From positions 1 through 11,932 of the forward strand of contig CALKHM010000111.1 in assembly GCA_937988695.1 (NCBI GenBank): a stretch of 11,932 nucleotides of DNA, given 5' to 3'. This DNA is from an uncultured Microbacterium sp. GTDB lineage: Bacteria; Actinomycetota; Actinomycetes; Actinomycetales; Microbacteriaceae. Positions 1 through 6,653 of this stretch are shown piece by piece; within the stretch, counting starts at the first letter, position 1; each line of letters opens with the position of its first letter. Made by a program: the position numbers and the translations under genes. The notes under the pieces were generated by a model. The model saw only the letters and a list, made by a program, of their open reading frames with translations. It was not told the DNA's origin and did no database searches.

Positions 1-3
1 CGG

Positions 4-104
4 CCGTGCGGCACACCGCCCGCGCCGACGGCCGTGCGACACCCCCGCACACCGACCGCCGTGCGACACCCCCGCACACCGACCGCCGTGCGACAGCCCC
101 GCAC
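4..104. repeat. 27-28 bp tandem repeat, four copies, each with an internal inverted repeat
   Basis: The word CCGTGCG recurs at 4, 32, 59 and 86, giving a period of 28, 27 and 27 bases. Copies 2 to 4 contain GTGCG, seven bases, then CGCAC (34-50, 61-77, 88-104), so each can form a small stem. Copy 1 is degenerate. The array lies downstream of the mtlR stop and touches the window edge, so more copies may lie outside. Bases 105-155, between the array and mtlR, show only a weak GC-rich stem (126-130 with 138-142) and no T-tract terminator. The array may be a transcript-end structure or an intergenic repeat family; which of these is unknown. Confidence 0.75.
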
Positions 105-155
105 TCCCGACCGCATCGCCCCTGAGCCGCCTGCGCCGCGGCAGCCGCGAAGCGC

Positions 156-2057
156 TCACCCGTCGATGACGGCGACCAGCTCGTCCAGAAACGACGAGAA
201 GTCGGTCGCCCGGCGCACGATGCGGGCGACCGAGTCGCGCTCGCTGAACACCTCGACGAGCTGCTCGAACACGGTCTGGAACGCCTCCCGGTCCGCCTCC
301 GAGAAGGCGACCATCGCCACGACCTGCACGCGCGAGTCGCCCCACGCCACCGACGGGTCGGCGATCCCGATCGCGATGACCGTGCGCGTCGCGGTCATGC
401 CGATCGCGTGCGGCACGGCCAGCGCATCGGTGAACGCCGTCGACGAGAGCCGCTCGCGCTCCACGGCGCGGTCGACGTAGTCGTCGTCCACGACGCCCAG
501 ACCCACCAGCATCCCACCCAGCGACCGGATGATCGTCTCCTCCGGCCCGACACCGAGCACGGGCACGAACGCGGCGGGATCGAAGTACCGTTCGAGCTCG
601 CCGCGCAGCCGCGCCAGTCGCCGTGCACGTCGGATGCGGGATGCGGCGGCCTGCACACGCTCCACATCGGCATCGGTCAGGAACGGCTGGATACGCACGG
701 CTCGTTCCACCACCGGCGGTGCATCCACGGTGGTCAGGATCAGGTCGGCGTCGATGGCCCCCCAGTCCGGATCCATCCGGGTGTGCAGGTCGACGACCTC
801 GATCGACTGTCCCAACGAGCGGGCGATGCTCGAGCGCAACAGCTCATGCAGCTCGTAGTAGCCCGGACAGACGATGGCCGCCGTCAGCAGCTGCTCGGCG
901 CGCCGGCTGCGCTCGAGCCGCCCGCCCACGTGCATCGCGATGTACGCGATCTCGTCGTCGGGCAACGTGATGCCGAGCCGGTCTCGCAGTCCACTCGCGA
1001 TCGACACGGCGATGTCGAAGATCATCGGATACGTCGACTTCAGCGACCGCGCCAGCGGATTGCGCGACCACGCCTGTTCGGCGGCGCGCCGGCGCAGGTT
1101 CTGCACGTGCATGGCAAGGCGCCGGATGAAGTCCTCGTGCACGAGGTCGACGAGGAACTCCTCGGCCGCCGCCGTGACGAGGTCGCGCACGGCCTCCTCG
1201 ATCTCGGCGTCGACAGACGGACGGGATGCCGCGGCGGGGCCCGGCGTGACGACCCGGGTCAGGATCAGCATGGCCAGGTGCTGCCGGTCGCCGCCACCCA
1301 GGCGAACGCCCAGATGCTCGTCGACCAGCGACCCCACCAGCGCCGCGACCCCGTCCGCCGCGTCGCCCGATGACTCTCCCGCGCTCTCCAGCGCGCGCCC
1401 GTGCGCGACCCGGTCCGCGGCGATCCCGATGTGCATGAGCACGTCTGAGATGCCGAGCTCGTTGATGAAGTACCCGCGTTCGCCCAGGCCCGCCCGCAGT
1501 GCGTCTTCGAACTCGCCGTGCACGCGGTCACCCTGTTCGCCGAGTGCACGCCGCATCCCGCGCGCGTCGAAGGCAGCGGCATCCATCTCGTCGTGCACCA
1601 GCCGGCTCAGCAGTCGGCGCTGCGCGCTCTCGGCCCCGTGCAGCCGCACGCGCGACCCGGTGCGGGAGAGCACCAGCGTCGTGCCGGTCAGCAGCGACCG
1701 CACTCGGCCGAGATCGGACTCCACCGTGGCATCCGAGACATGCAGGCGGTCGGCGGTCTCGTGCACGTCCAGGCCGTCGGGCGCGTCCAGCAACGAACGG
1801 ACCAGGGCGTGCAAGCGGTCGTGCGGTGCCTCCGGCGCGGCCACGCGCAGAGCGGATGCCGCATCCGCCCCCGCCCGGTACCCCTGGGGTCCCGACTCCA
1901 CGGCCACGCCCGCCGCCACCCGGCCGTTGAGCGCCGTGACGTACGAGCGCACGCTGCGCGGTGTGACGCCGAGAGCGTCGGCCAGCCGCCCCGCCGTCAC
2001 CCAGTCGCCATCGCGCACGAGCAGGCCCAGCAGACGGTCCTGTCGTGCTCTGGTCAC
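156..2057 (-). CDS. mtlR: MtlR-type PRD-domain transcriptional regulator of the mannitol operon
   Basis: This 633-residue protein has the architecture of Gram-positive MtlR activators. An N-terminal helix-turn-helix (about 5-50) is followed by a second one (about 80-125), PRD1 (about 165-275), PRD2 (about 285-390), an EIIB(Gat)-like domain (about 390-450) and an EIIA(Mtl/Fru)-like domain (about 500-630). Visible sites are His209 and His219 in PRD1, His317 and His376 in PRD2, Cys397 in the EIIB-like domain (IVCPGYYELH) and His550 in the EIIA-like domain (AVPHAIG). In Bacillus MtlR, HPr phosphorylates PRD2 to activate the protein and EIIA(Mtl) phosphorylates the EIIB-like Cys to inactivate it; the same logic is inferred here. 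The second PRD1 histidine position, in the AMLIL stretch, is Leu264. I chose the GTG at 2057 because AAGGAGGG (2070 down to 2063) sits five bases upstream; an open frame extends nine codons further without a better site. The gene is divergent from the PTS operon, which it probably controls. Confidence 0.9.
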   Translation of the reverse strand: MTRARQDRLLGLLVRDGDWVTAGRLADALGVTPRSVRSYVTALNGRVAAGVAVESGPQGYRAGADAASALRVAAPEAPHDRLHALVRSLLDAPDGLDVHETADRLHVSDATVESDLGRVRSLLTGTTLVLSRTGSRVRLHGAESAQRRLLSRLVHDEMDAAAFDARGMRRALGEQGDRVHGEFEDALRAGLGERGYFINELGISDVLMHIGIAADRVAHGRALESAGESSGDAADGVAALVGSLVDEHLGVRLGGGDRQHLAMLILTRVVTPGPAAASRPSVDAEIEEAVRDLVTAAAEEFLVDLVHEDFIRRLAMHVQNLRRRAAEQAWSRNPLARSLKSTYPMIFDIAVSIASGLRDRLGITLPDDEIAYIAMHVGGRLERSRRAEQLLTAAIVCPGYYELHELLRSSIARSLGQSIEVVDLHTRMDPDWGAIDADLILTTVDAPPVVERAVRIQPFLTDADVERVQAAASRIRRARRLARLRGELERYFDPAAFVPVLGVGPEETIIRSLGGMLVGLGVVDDDYVDRAVERERLSSTAFTDALAVPHAIGMTATRTVIAIGIADPSVAWGDSRVQVVAMVAFSEADREAFQTVFEQLVEVFSERDSVARIVRRATDFSSFLDELVAVIDG

Positions 2058-2062
2058 CGTCG

Positions 2063-2070
2063 CCCTCCTT
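2063..2070 (-). promoter_or_regulatory. Ribosome binding site of mtlR
   Basis: On the minus strand this reads AAGGAGGG, followed by five bases and GTG at 2057. It is one of the best Shine-Dalgarno matches in the window and decides the mtlR start. Confidence 0.75.
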
Positions 2071-2098
2071 GCGGCACCCCGCAAGCCGGGCCGCGAAC

Positions 2099-2156
2099 CC
2101 AGTCAACCACGCCGGGCAGGCTTTCCGCCCCCGCGGAAACAGATGTGGTTGTCAGG
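2099..2156. promoter_or_regulatory. Candidate divergent operator pair between mtlR and the PTS operon
   Basis: GTGGTTGTCAGG occurs on the plus strand at 2145-2156 and GTGGTTGACTGG on the minus strand at 2110 down to 2099, matching at 10 of 12 positions. The two face outward and each contains a -35-like hexamer (TTGTCA at 2149-2154; TTGACT on the minus strand at 2106-2101). The plus copy continues into an imperfect inverted repeat, TTGTCAG-GCA-CCGGCAA (2149-2165). Its position over the -35 of the mannitol operon fits an MtlR site; that assignment is inference. No convincing -10 follows the minus-strand -35. Confidence 0.5.
2122..2139. repeat. 18-bp perfect palindrome in the divergent control region
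   Basis: TTTCCGC (2122-2128), CCCC, then GCGGAAA (2133-2139) form a perfect seven-base inverted repeat. It lies midway between the two outward-facing GTGGTTG words and ends ten bases before the candidate operon -35. It may be an operator for MtlR or for a second regulator such as a LacI-type protein, or a small hairpin; the sequence alone does not decide. Confidence 0.55.
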
Positions 2157-2177
2157 CACCGGCAACCCCAGCACAAT
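2149..2177 (+). promoter_or_regulatory. Candidate sigma70-type promoter of the mannitol PTS operon
   Basis: TTGTCA (2149-2154) and CACAAT (2172-2177) are 17 bases apart, matching TTGACA at 5 of 6 and TATAAT at 4 of 6 positions. Transcription would start near 2184, leaving a leader of about 13 bases that holds AGGAGG (2185-2190) six bases before the ATG at 2197. Confidence 0.55.
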
Positions 2178-2196
2178 GGGCCGCAGGAGGAGACCG

Positions 2197-2532
2197 ATGA
2201 GGATCACCGTCATGTGCGGGGCCGGCGCGTCCAGCACATTCGTCGCGCAGCGGCTGCGCAGCGCGATCGCCGCGCGGGGCGTCGAGGCCACCGCGCGGGC
2301 GGCGGGACTGGCCTCGTATCCGGACTGCCTCGACGGCACCGACGTGCTGCTGATCGGCCCGCACCTGGCGGACCGGCTCGATGCCGTGCGCCGGGATGCC
2401 TCGACCCGCGGCACCCGCGTGGCGGTGCTGCCCGACGACATCTTCGGCGACCGGGACGGCGAGCGCGCGTACGCGCTGGCGGTCTCGGTGGCAGGCCCCG
2501 GCACAACCGACGACGAGAGGAACCCGCGATGA
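2197..2532 (+). CDS. Orphan PTS EIIB, lactose/cellobiose-type fold
   Basis: This 111-residue cytosolic protein starts MRITVMCGAGASSTFVAQRL. Cys7 in the CGAGASS loop matches the phosphocysteine loop of lactose/cellobiose-family EIIB proteins (compare CSAGMSTS in ChbB), and the length fits a free-standing EIIB of about 100 residues. It is the first gene of the operon, with AGGAGG at 2185-2190, and overlaps ptsH by four bases (ATGA). No matching EIIC or EIIA of its type lies in the window, and MtlA already has its own EIIB domain. It could serve a permease encoded elsewhere, or act as a phosphorylation-dependent regulator. The family call is good; the substrate is unknown. Confidence 0.8.
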   Translation: MRITVMCGAGASSTFVAQRLRSAIAARGVEATARAAGLASYPDCLDGTDVLLIGPHLADRLDAVRRDASTRGTRVAVLPDDIFGDRDGERAYALAVSVAGPGTTDDERNPR

Positions 2533-2804
2533 CGCAGGCGACCAGGACGGTGCGCATCGGATCCGCGCACGGCTTGCACGCACGCCCCGCCAAGCTGTTC
2601 GCTCAGGCGGCCAAGGAGGCGGGGATCCCCGTGACGATCGCGAAGGCCGGCGCGGCGCCGGTGAACGCGGCCAGCATCCTCGGGGTGATCTCGCTGGGCA
2701 TCGACCAGGGCGACGAGGTGGCGCTGGAGGCCTCCGGAGAGGGCGCGCAGGACGTGGTCGACGCGCTCGCCGAGCTGTTGCTGACCGACCACGACGCGGA
2801 GTGA
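2529..2804 (+). CDS. ptsH: Phosphocarrier protein HPr
   Basis: The protein has 91 residues and carries phosphate from Enzyme I to the EIIA proteins of the PTS. The active-site motif GLHARP places the phosphohistidine at His17. The second signature, VNAASILGVISLG, holds Ser49 where low-GC Gram-positives have the regulatory Ser46. Most actinobacteria lack HPr kinase, so phosphorylation there is doubtful. The ATG at 2529 overlaps the stop of the EIIB gene in an ATGA, with GAGAGGAA at 2515-2522, and the stop abuts ptsI, so the three genes are likely translationally coupled. Whether this is the only HPr of the cell cannot be seen. Confidence 0.95.
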   Translation: MTQATRTVRIGSAHGLHARPAKLFAQAAKEAGIPVTIAKAGAAPVNAASILGVISLGIDQGDEVALEASGEGAQDVVDALAELLLTDHDAE

Positions 2805-2806
2805 TG

Positions 2807-4489
2807 ATGACTGCATTGATCGGAGTGGGAGTCGGGCTGGGCGTGGCGTCCGGTCCCGTCGCACGGATGGCGGATCCGCTGCCGGCGCCCGCCGACGAGA
2901 CCAGCACCCGCACGGCCGAGGAGGAGAGACAGCGCGCGCACGAGGCTCTGGAGGCCGTGGCGCGCGAACTCGAGCGGCGCGGCGAGCACGCGGGGGGCAC
3001 GGCGCAGGAAGTGCTCGAGGCGCAGGCGATGATGGCCGAGGATCCTTCGCTGGCCGAGGAGATCGACGGTCGCATCGCTGCCGGGAAGACCGCCGAGCGG
3101 GCCGTGCACGACGCCTTCGCGGCGTTCCAGGAGACGCTCACCGCGATGGGGGGCTACCTCGGTGAGCGTGCTGCGGACCTGGGCGACGTGGCGCAGCGCG
3201 TGCTCGCTCGGCTGACCGGCGTGGCAGCGCCGGGCGTGCCCGATCCTGGGCACCCGTTCGTGCTCGTCGCGCGCGACCTCTCCCCCGCCGACACCGCCCT
3301 GCTCGATCTCGACCAGGTGCTGGCCGTGGTCACGAGCGAGGGCGGCCCCACGTCGCACACGGCGATCCTCGCGCGCGAGAAGTCCATCGTCGCGGTGGTC
3401 GGTGCCGCGCAGGCCGGAGAGCTCGCCGACGGGCAGACGGTGATCGTGGATGCCGCAGCCGGCGCGGTGACCGCCGACCCCACGCCGGAACAGCTGGCCG
3501 AGGCCGCCGAGCGCGCGCAGCGCCGGCGGGCCGCGGCATCCGCCCCGCTCGCACCCGGCGCCTTGAAGGACGGCACGACGGTGCCGCTGCTGGCGAACCT
3601 CGGCAAGCCCGACGGTGCCGCCGCGGCCCGCGCGCTCGGCGCGGAGGGGGTGGGCCTGTTTCGCACCGAGTTCCTGTTCTTGAACTCCGCTCAGGCGCCC
3701 TCCGTCGCCGAGCAGCAGACCGCATACGAGACCCTGCTGTCGGGCTTCGCCGGGTGCAAGGTCGTGGTGCGGGTGCTCGACGCCGGCGCCGACAAGCCAC
3801 TGGCGTTCCTGACCGACGACACCGAGGAGAACCCGGCGCTCGGGCTGCGCGGCATCCGCGTGCTGCGGGCTCGGGAGCAGGTGCTGCGCGACCAGCTCAC
3901 GGCGCTCGCGCAGGCGGATGCCGCGACCACCGCGCGCGGCGAGGGCGCCGACCTGTGGGTCATGGCGCCGATGGTCGCCACTGTGGAGGAGACGACGTAC
4001 TTCACCGCCCTGGCCCGCGAGCTCGGCATCAGGACCGTCGGGGTGATGGTCGAGGTGCCCGCGTGCGCGCTGCTGGCGGACCGGATCCTGAGCGTCGCCG
4101 ATTTCGCCTCGATCGGCACGAACGACCTCACCCAGTACACGCTGGCAGCCGACCGGCTGCTCGGATCGGTCGCGTCGTTCCAGGACCCGTGGCATCCGGC
4201 GGTGCTCCGGCTCGTGCAGGAGGTGGGCGCTGCCGGACGCGACAGTGGAAAGCCCGTCGGGATCTGCGGCGAGGCCGCCGCCGACCCGTTGCTGGCCGTC
4301 GTGCTCGTGGGGCTGGGCGCCACGAGCCTGTCCATGGCGCCGTCGGCGCTGGCCGATGTGCGCGCGTCACTGGCCGCGCACGACACCGACGACGCACGAC
4401 GCATCGCCGCGGCGGCGCTGGCCGCCGACGATGCCGTCTCCGCCCGCGCGGCCGCCAGGGCCGCGGCATCCCCCACCGCGACGGTCTGA
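2807..4489 (+). CDS. ptsI: Phosphoenolpyruvate-protein phosphotransferase (PTS Enzyme I)
   Basis: This 560-residue enzyme transfers phosphate from PEP to HPr. The N-terminal and swivelling domains (about 1-225) contain TSEGGPTSHTAILAREK with the phosphohistidine at His184. The C-terminal PEP-binding barrel (about 250-530) shows EGVGLFRTEFLF (280-291), GTNDLTQYTLAADR (437-450) and PVGICGEAA with catalytic Cys487. It is complete, only slightly shorter than the usual 570-575 residues. Two adjacent ATG codons exist at 2804 and 2807. I chose 2807 because GGAG at 2798-2801 is five bases from it and only two from 2804; the difference is one residue. It follows ptsH directly and is separated by 31 bases from mtlA. 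Confidence 0.95.
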   Translation: MTALIGVGVGLGVASGPVARMADPLPAPADETSTRTAEEERQRAHEALEAVARELERRGEHAGGTAQEVLEAQAMMAEDPSLAEEIDGRIAAGKTAERAVHDAFAAFQETLTAMGGYLGERAADLGDVAQRVLARLTGVAAPGVPDPGHPFVLVARDLSPADTALLDLDQVLAVVTSEGGPTSHTAILAREKSIVAVVGAAQAGELADGQTVIVDAAAGAVTADPTPEQLAEAAERAQRRRAAASAPLAPGALKDGTTVPLLANLGKPDGAAAARALGAEGVGLFRTEFLFLNSAQAPSVAEQQTAYETLLSGFAGCKVVVRVLDAGADKPLAFLTDDTEENPALGLRGIRVLRAREQVLRDQLTALAQADAATTARGEGADLWVMAPMVATVEETTYFTALARELGIRTVGVMVEVPACALLADRILSVADFASIGTNDLTQYTLAADRLLGSVASFQDPWHPAVLRLVQEVGAAGRDSGKPVGICGEAAADPLLAVVLVGLGATSLSMAPSALADVRASLAAHDTDDARRIAAAALAADDAVSARAAARAAASPTATV

Positions 4490-4520
4490 GCCGTCGCACC
4501 TGAGAGAAAGAGACACTGAC

Positions 4521-6110
4521 ATGACAACGGCGTCCGTTCCCGCAGCGGCGGGCAAGGGAGGAGTCCGGGTCGGCGTTCAGCGCTTCGGCACGTTCCTGTC
4601 CGGCATGATCATGCCGAACATCCCGGCGCTGATCGCCTGGGGCATCTTCACCGCGTTCTTCATCGACGTGGGCTGGACTCCGGTCCCTGCGCTGTCGACC
4701 CTCGTCGGGCCGATGATCCACTATCTGCTGCCGATCCTCATCGCCTACACCGGCGGCCACATGGTCTACGGCATGCGCGGTGCCGTCGTCGCGGCGATCG
4801 CGACGTTCGGCGTCATCGCCGGCTCGGACTACCTGATCGCACAGTTCAACGAAGAGCTCGCCAAGACCGACCCGAGCGCCGCCCCGCTGGGCCAGATCCA
4901 CATGTTCATCGGCGCGATGATCATGGCCCCGATCGCCGCCTACTCGATGAAGTGGCTGGACAGGCTGTGGGAGGGCAAGGTCAAGGCCGGCTTCGAGATG
5001 CTCGTGAACATGTTCTCGGCGGGCATCTGGGGCTTCGCGCTGGCGGTGCTCGGGTTCTACCCGATCGCGTGGCTGGTCAATGGCCTCATGAACGTGCTCA
5101 GCGCGGCGGTGAATGGCCTCGTCTCGGTGCATCTGCTGCCGCTGACCAGCATCCTGATCGAACCGGCCAAGGTGTTCTTCCTGAACAACGCCGTCAACCA
5201 CGGCGTGCTCACCCCGTTGGGCCTGGAGCAGGCGGCCGGCCCCGCCCACAAGTCGATCCTGTTCCTGCTGGAGGCCAACCCCGGCCCCGGCGTCGGGCTG
5301 CTGCTGGCGTTCACGATCTTCGGGATCGGCGCGGCCAAGGCGTCGGCGCCCGGTGCGGCCGTCATCCAGTTCATCGGCGGCATCCACGAGGTGTACTTCC
5401 CGTTCGCGCTCATGAAGCCGATGCTCATCATCGCGCTGATCCTCGGCGGCATGACCGGCGTCACCACGAACGTGATCTTCAACACCGGGCTTCGAGCGCC
5501 GGCTGCCCCCGGCAGCATCATCGCGGTGATCGCACAGACGTATCAGACCGACTACGTCGGCGTGATCCTGTCGGTGATCCTGTCGGCGGCGGTCACGTTC
5601 ATCGTCGCGGCCATCATGCTGCGAGCCTCCCGCAAGAAGGACCTGGCCGCGGAGGCGGCCGGGGCCGACACCTTCAGCGCGGCCATCAGCCAGACCGAGG
5701 CGAACAAGGGCAAGTCCTCCAGCACGCTGTCGGGGCTTCGCGCCGAGGCGGCGGGCACGACGGCGGGAGCGAGTGCAGGTGCCGGTACGACATCGACGCA
5801 GACCTCCGACCGGCCGGTGAACAGCATCGTGTTCGCCTGCGATGCCGGCATGGGATCGTCGGCGATGGGGGCCAGCGTCCTGCGCAACAAGATCAAGAAG
5901 GCCGGCGTGGAAGGCGTCACCGTGGTCAACAAGGCCATCGCGAACCTCGACGGTTCGGCCGACCTGGTCATCACACAGAATCAGCTCACCGAACGCGCCC
6001 GCGCGAAGGTGCCTGCCGCGATCCACGTCTCGGTGGACAACTTCATGAACTCGCCCAAGTACGACGAGGTCGTGGACCTGGTGCGCTCGCAGCACCAGGA
6101 TGGGCAGTAG
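4521..6110 (+). CDS. mtlA: Mannitol-specific PTS permease EIICB
   Basis: This 529-residue membrane protein imports mannitol and phosphorylates it to mannitol-1-phosphate. The hydrophobic EIIC domain (about 15-370) carries the mannitol-family signatures NNAVNHGVLTPLG (222-234) and GGIHEVYFPF (286-295). A hydrophilic Ala/Thr/Ser-rich linker (about 372-432) joins it to a cytosolic EIIB domain with FACDAGMGSSAMGAS, phosphocysteine Cys440. Unlike E. coli MtlA, which is EIICBA, it lacks the EIIA domain; that is the separate gene mtlF 102 bases downstream. The start ATG at 4521 is preceded by a weak purine-rich tract (GAGAAAGAGA, about 4503-4512). Mannitol is the expected substrate because mtlF, mtlD and mtlR are all linked. 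Confidence 0.95.
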   Translation: MTTASVPAAAGKGGVRVGVQRFGTFLSGMIMPNIPALIAWGIFTAFFIDVGWTPVPALSTLVGPMIHYLLPILIAYTGGHMVYGMRGAVVAAIATFGVIAGSDYLIAQFNEELAKTDPSAAPLGQIHMFIGAMIMAPIAAYSMKWLDRLWEGKVKAGFEMLVNMFSAGIWGFALAVLGFYPIAWLVNGLMNVLSAAVNGLVSVHLLPLTSILIEPAKVFFLNNAVNHGVLTPLGLEQAAGPAHKSILFLLEANPGPGVGLLLAFTIFGIGAAKASAPGAAVIQFIGGIHEVYFPFALMKPMLIIALILGGMTGVTTNVIFNTGLRAPAAPGSIIAVIAQTYQTDYVGVILSVILSAAVTFIVAAIMLRASRKKDLAAEAAGADTFSAAISQTEANKGKSSSTLSGLRAEAAGTTAGASAGAGTTSTQTSDRPVNSIVFACDAGMGSSAMGASVLRNKIKKAGVEGVTVVNKAIANLDGSADLVITQNQLTERARAKVPAAIHVSVDNFMNSPKYDEVVDLVRSQHQDGQ

Positions 6111-6124
6111 GCAGGAGCCGAACC

Positions 6125-6165
6125 GCTGCGGGGCCGGGCCGGTGCGATGCCCCCGGCCCCGCAGC
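6125..6165 (+). terminator. Strong intercistronic hairpin between mtlA and mtlF (attenuator or stability element, not a typical terminator)
   Basis: GCTGCGGGGCCGGG (6125-6138) and CCCGGCCCCGCAGC (6152-6165) are perfect 14-base complements around a 13-base loop. No T-run follows, and the reading continues to the mtlF ribosome site (AAGGGAAGG, 6195-6203). It is therefore more likely a transcript-stabilising stem or partial terminator that tunes the EIICB to EIIA ratio than a full stop. Confidence 0.65.
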
Positions 6166-6212
6166 CCTCGGCCGCAGCACGCGGCCGAACGACGAAGGGA
6201 AGGCGAGCAGAC

Positions 6213-6653
6213 ATGGCACACGAGGTCCTCACCGTCGGACAGGTGCGCATCCACTCGGACGGCGCGACGCAGGAGCAGGCGATGAAGGAGGCCGCCGACA
6301 TCCTTGAAGCAGCGGGCGCCGTGACCGGTGCCTATTACGATGCGATGCAGCAGCGCGAGCAGACCGTGTCGACGTACATGGGCAACGAGCTGGCGATCCC
6401 GCACGGCACCAACGAGACCAAGGACACGATCCTCGATTCGGCCCTGTCCGTCGTGCGCTATGACGGCGGCGTGGACTGGGACGGCGAGCCGGTCACCTTC
6501 GTCATCGGCATCGCCGGCAAGGGCGACGAGCACCTGGAGATCCTCTCTCAGATCGCCATCCTGTTCTCGGACGAGGATGAGGTCGCCCGGCTCAAGGCCG
6601 CGGCCACGCCGGAGGAGCTGCACGGTCTGCTGGCCAGCGTGAACGAGCAATGA
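6213..6653 (+). CDS. mtlF: Mannitol-specific PTS EIIA
   Basis: This 146-residue cytosolic protein passes phosphate from HPr to the EIIB domain of MtlA. It matches the EIIA(Mtl/Fru) fold, with active-site His64 in ELAIPHGTNE and a second conserved His107 in GDEHLEIL. An in-frame ATG exists upstream at 6147, but it lies in the hairpin loop; the start at 6213 has AAGGGAAGG nine bases upstream and begins at the conserved family N-terminus. The last bases overlap mtlD by four (ATGA). By analogy to Bacillus it may also phosphorylate the EIIB-like Cys397 of MtlR and so switch the regulator off when mannitol is absent. Confidence 0.93.
   Translation: MAHEVLTVGQVRIHSDGATQEQAMKEAADILEAAGAVTGAYYDAMQQREQTVSTYMGNELAIPHGTNETKDTILDSALSVVRYDGGVDWDGEPVTFVIGIAGKGDEHLEILSQIAILFSDEDEVARLKAAATPEELHGLLASVNEQ

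Noticed and set aside
4..104. CRISPR array
   Set aside because: The units are directly abutting tandem copies with no unique spacers, and no cas genes are present.
34..480. Plus-strand open frame beginning with a repeated peptide (RHPRTPTAV)
   Set aside because: The repeat peptide comes only from the 27-bp tandem DNA repeat being a multiple of three; the rest is antisense to the MtlR EIIA domain and resembles no protein.
408..1373. Long plus-strand open frames opposite mtlR
   Set aside because: They are composition-driven shadows; the minus strand encodes a full set of PRD, EIIB and EIIA domain motifs.
4128..6650. 840-codon minus-strand open frame
   Set aside because: It is antisense to ptsI, mtlA and mtlF, which have clear active-site motifs; its His/Arg/Asp-rich translation is the usual shadow frame of high-GC DNA.
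6147..6653. Longer mtlF starting at ATG 6147
   Set aside because: That ATG lies in the loop of the 6125-6165 hairpin and adds a low-complexity leader; the ATG at 6213 has a ribosome site and the family N-terminus.
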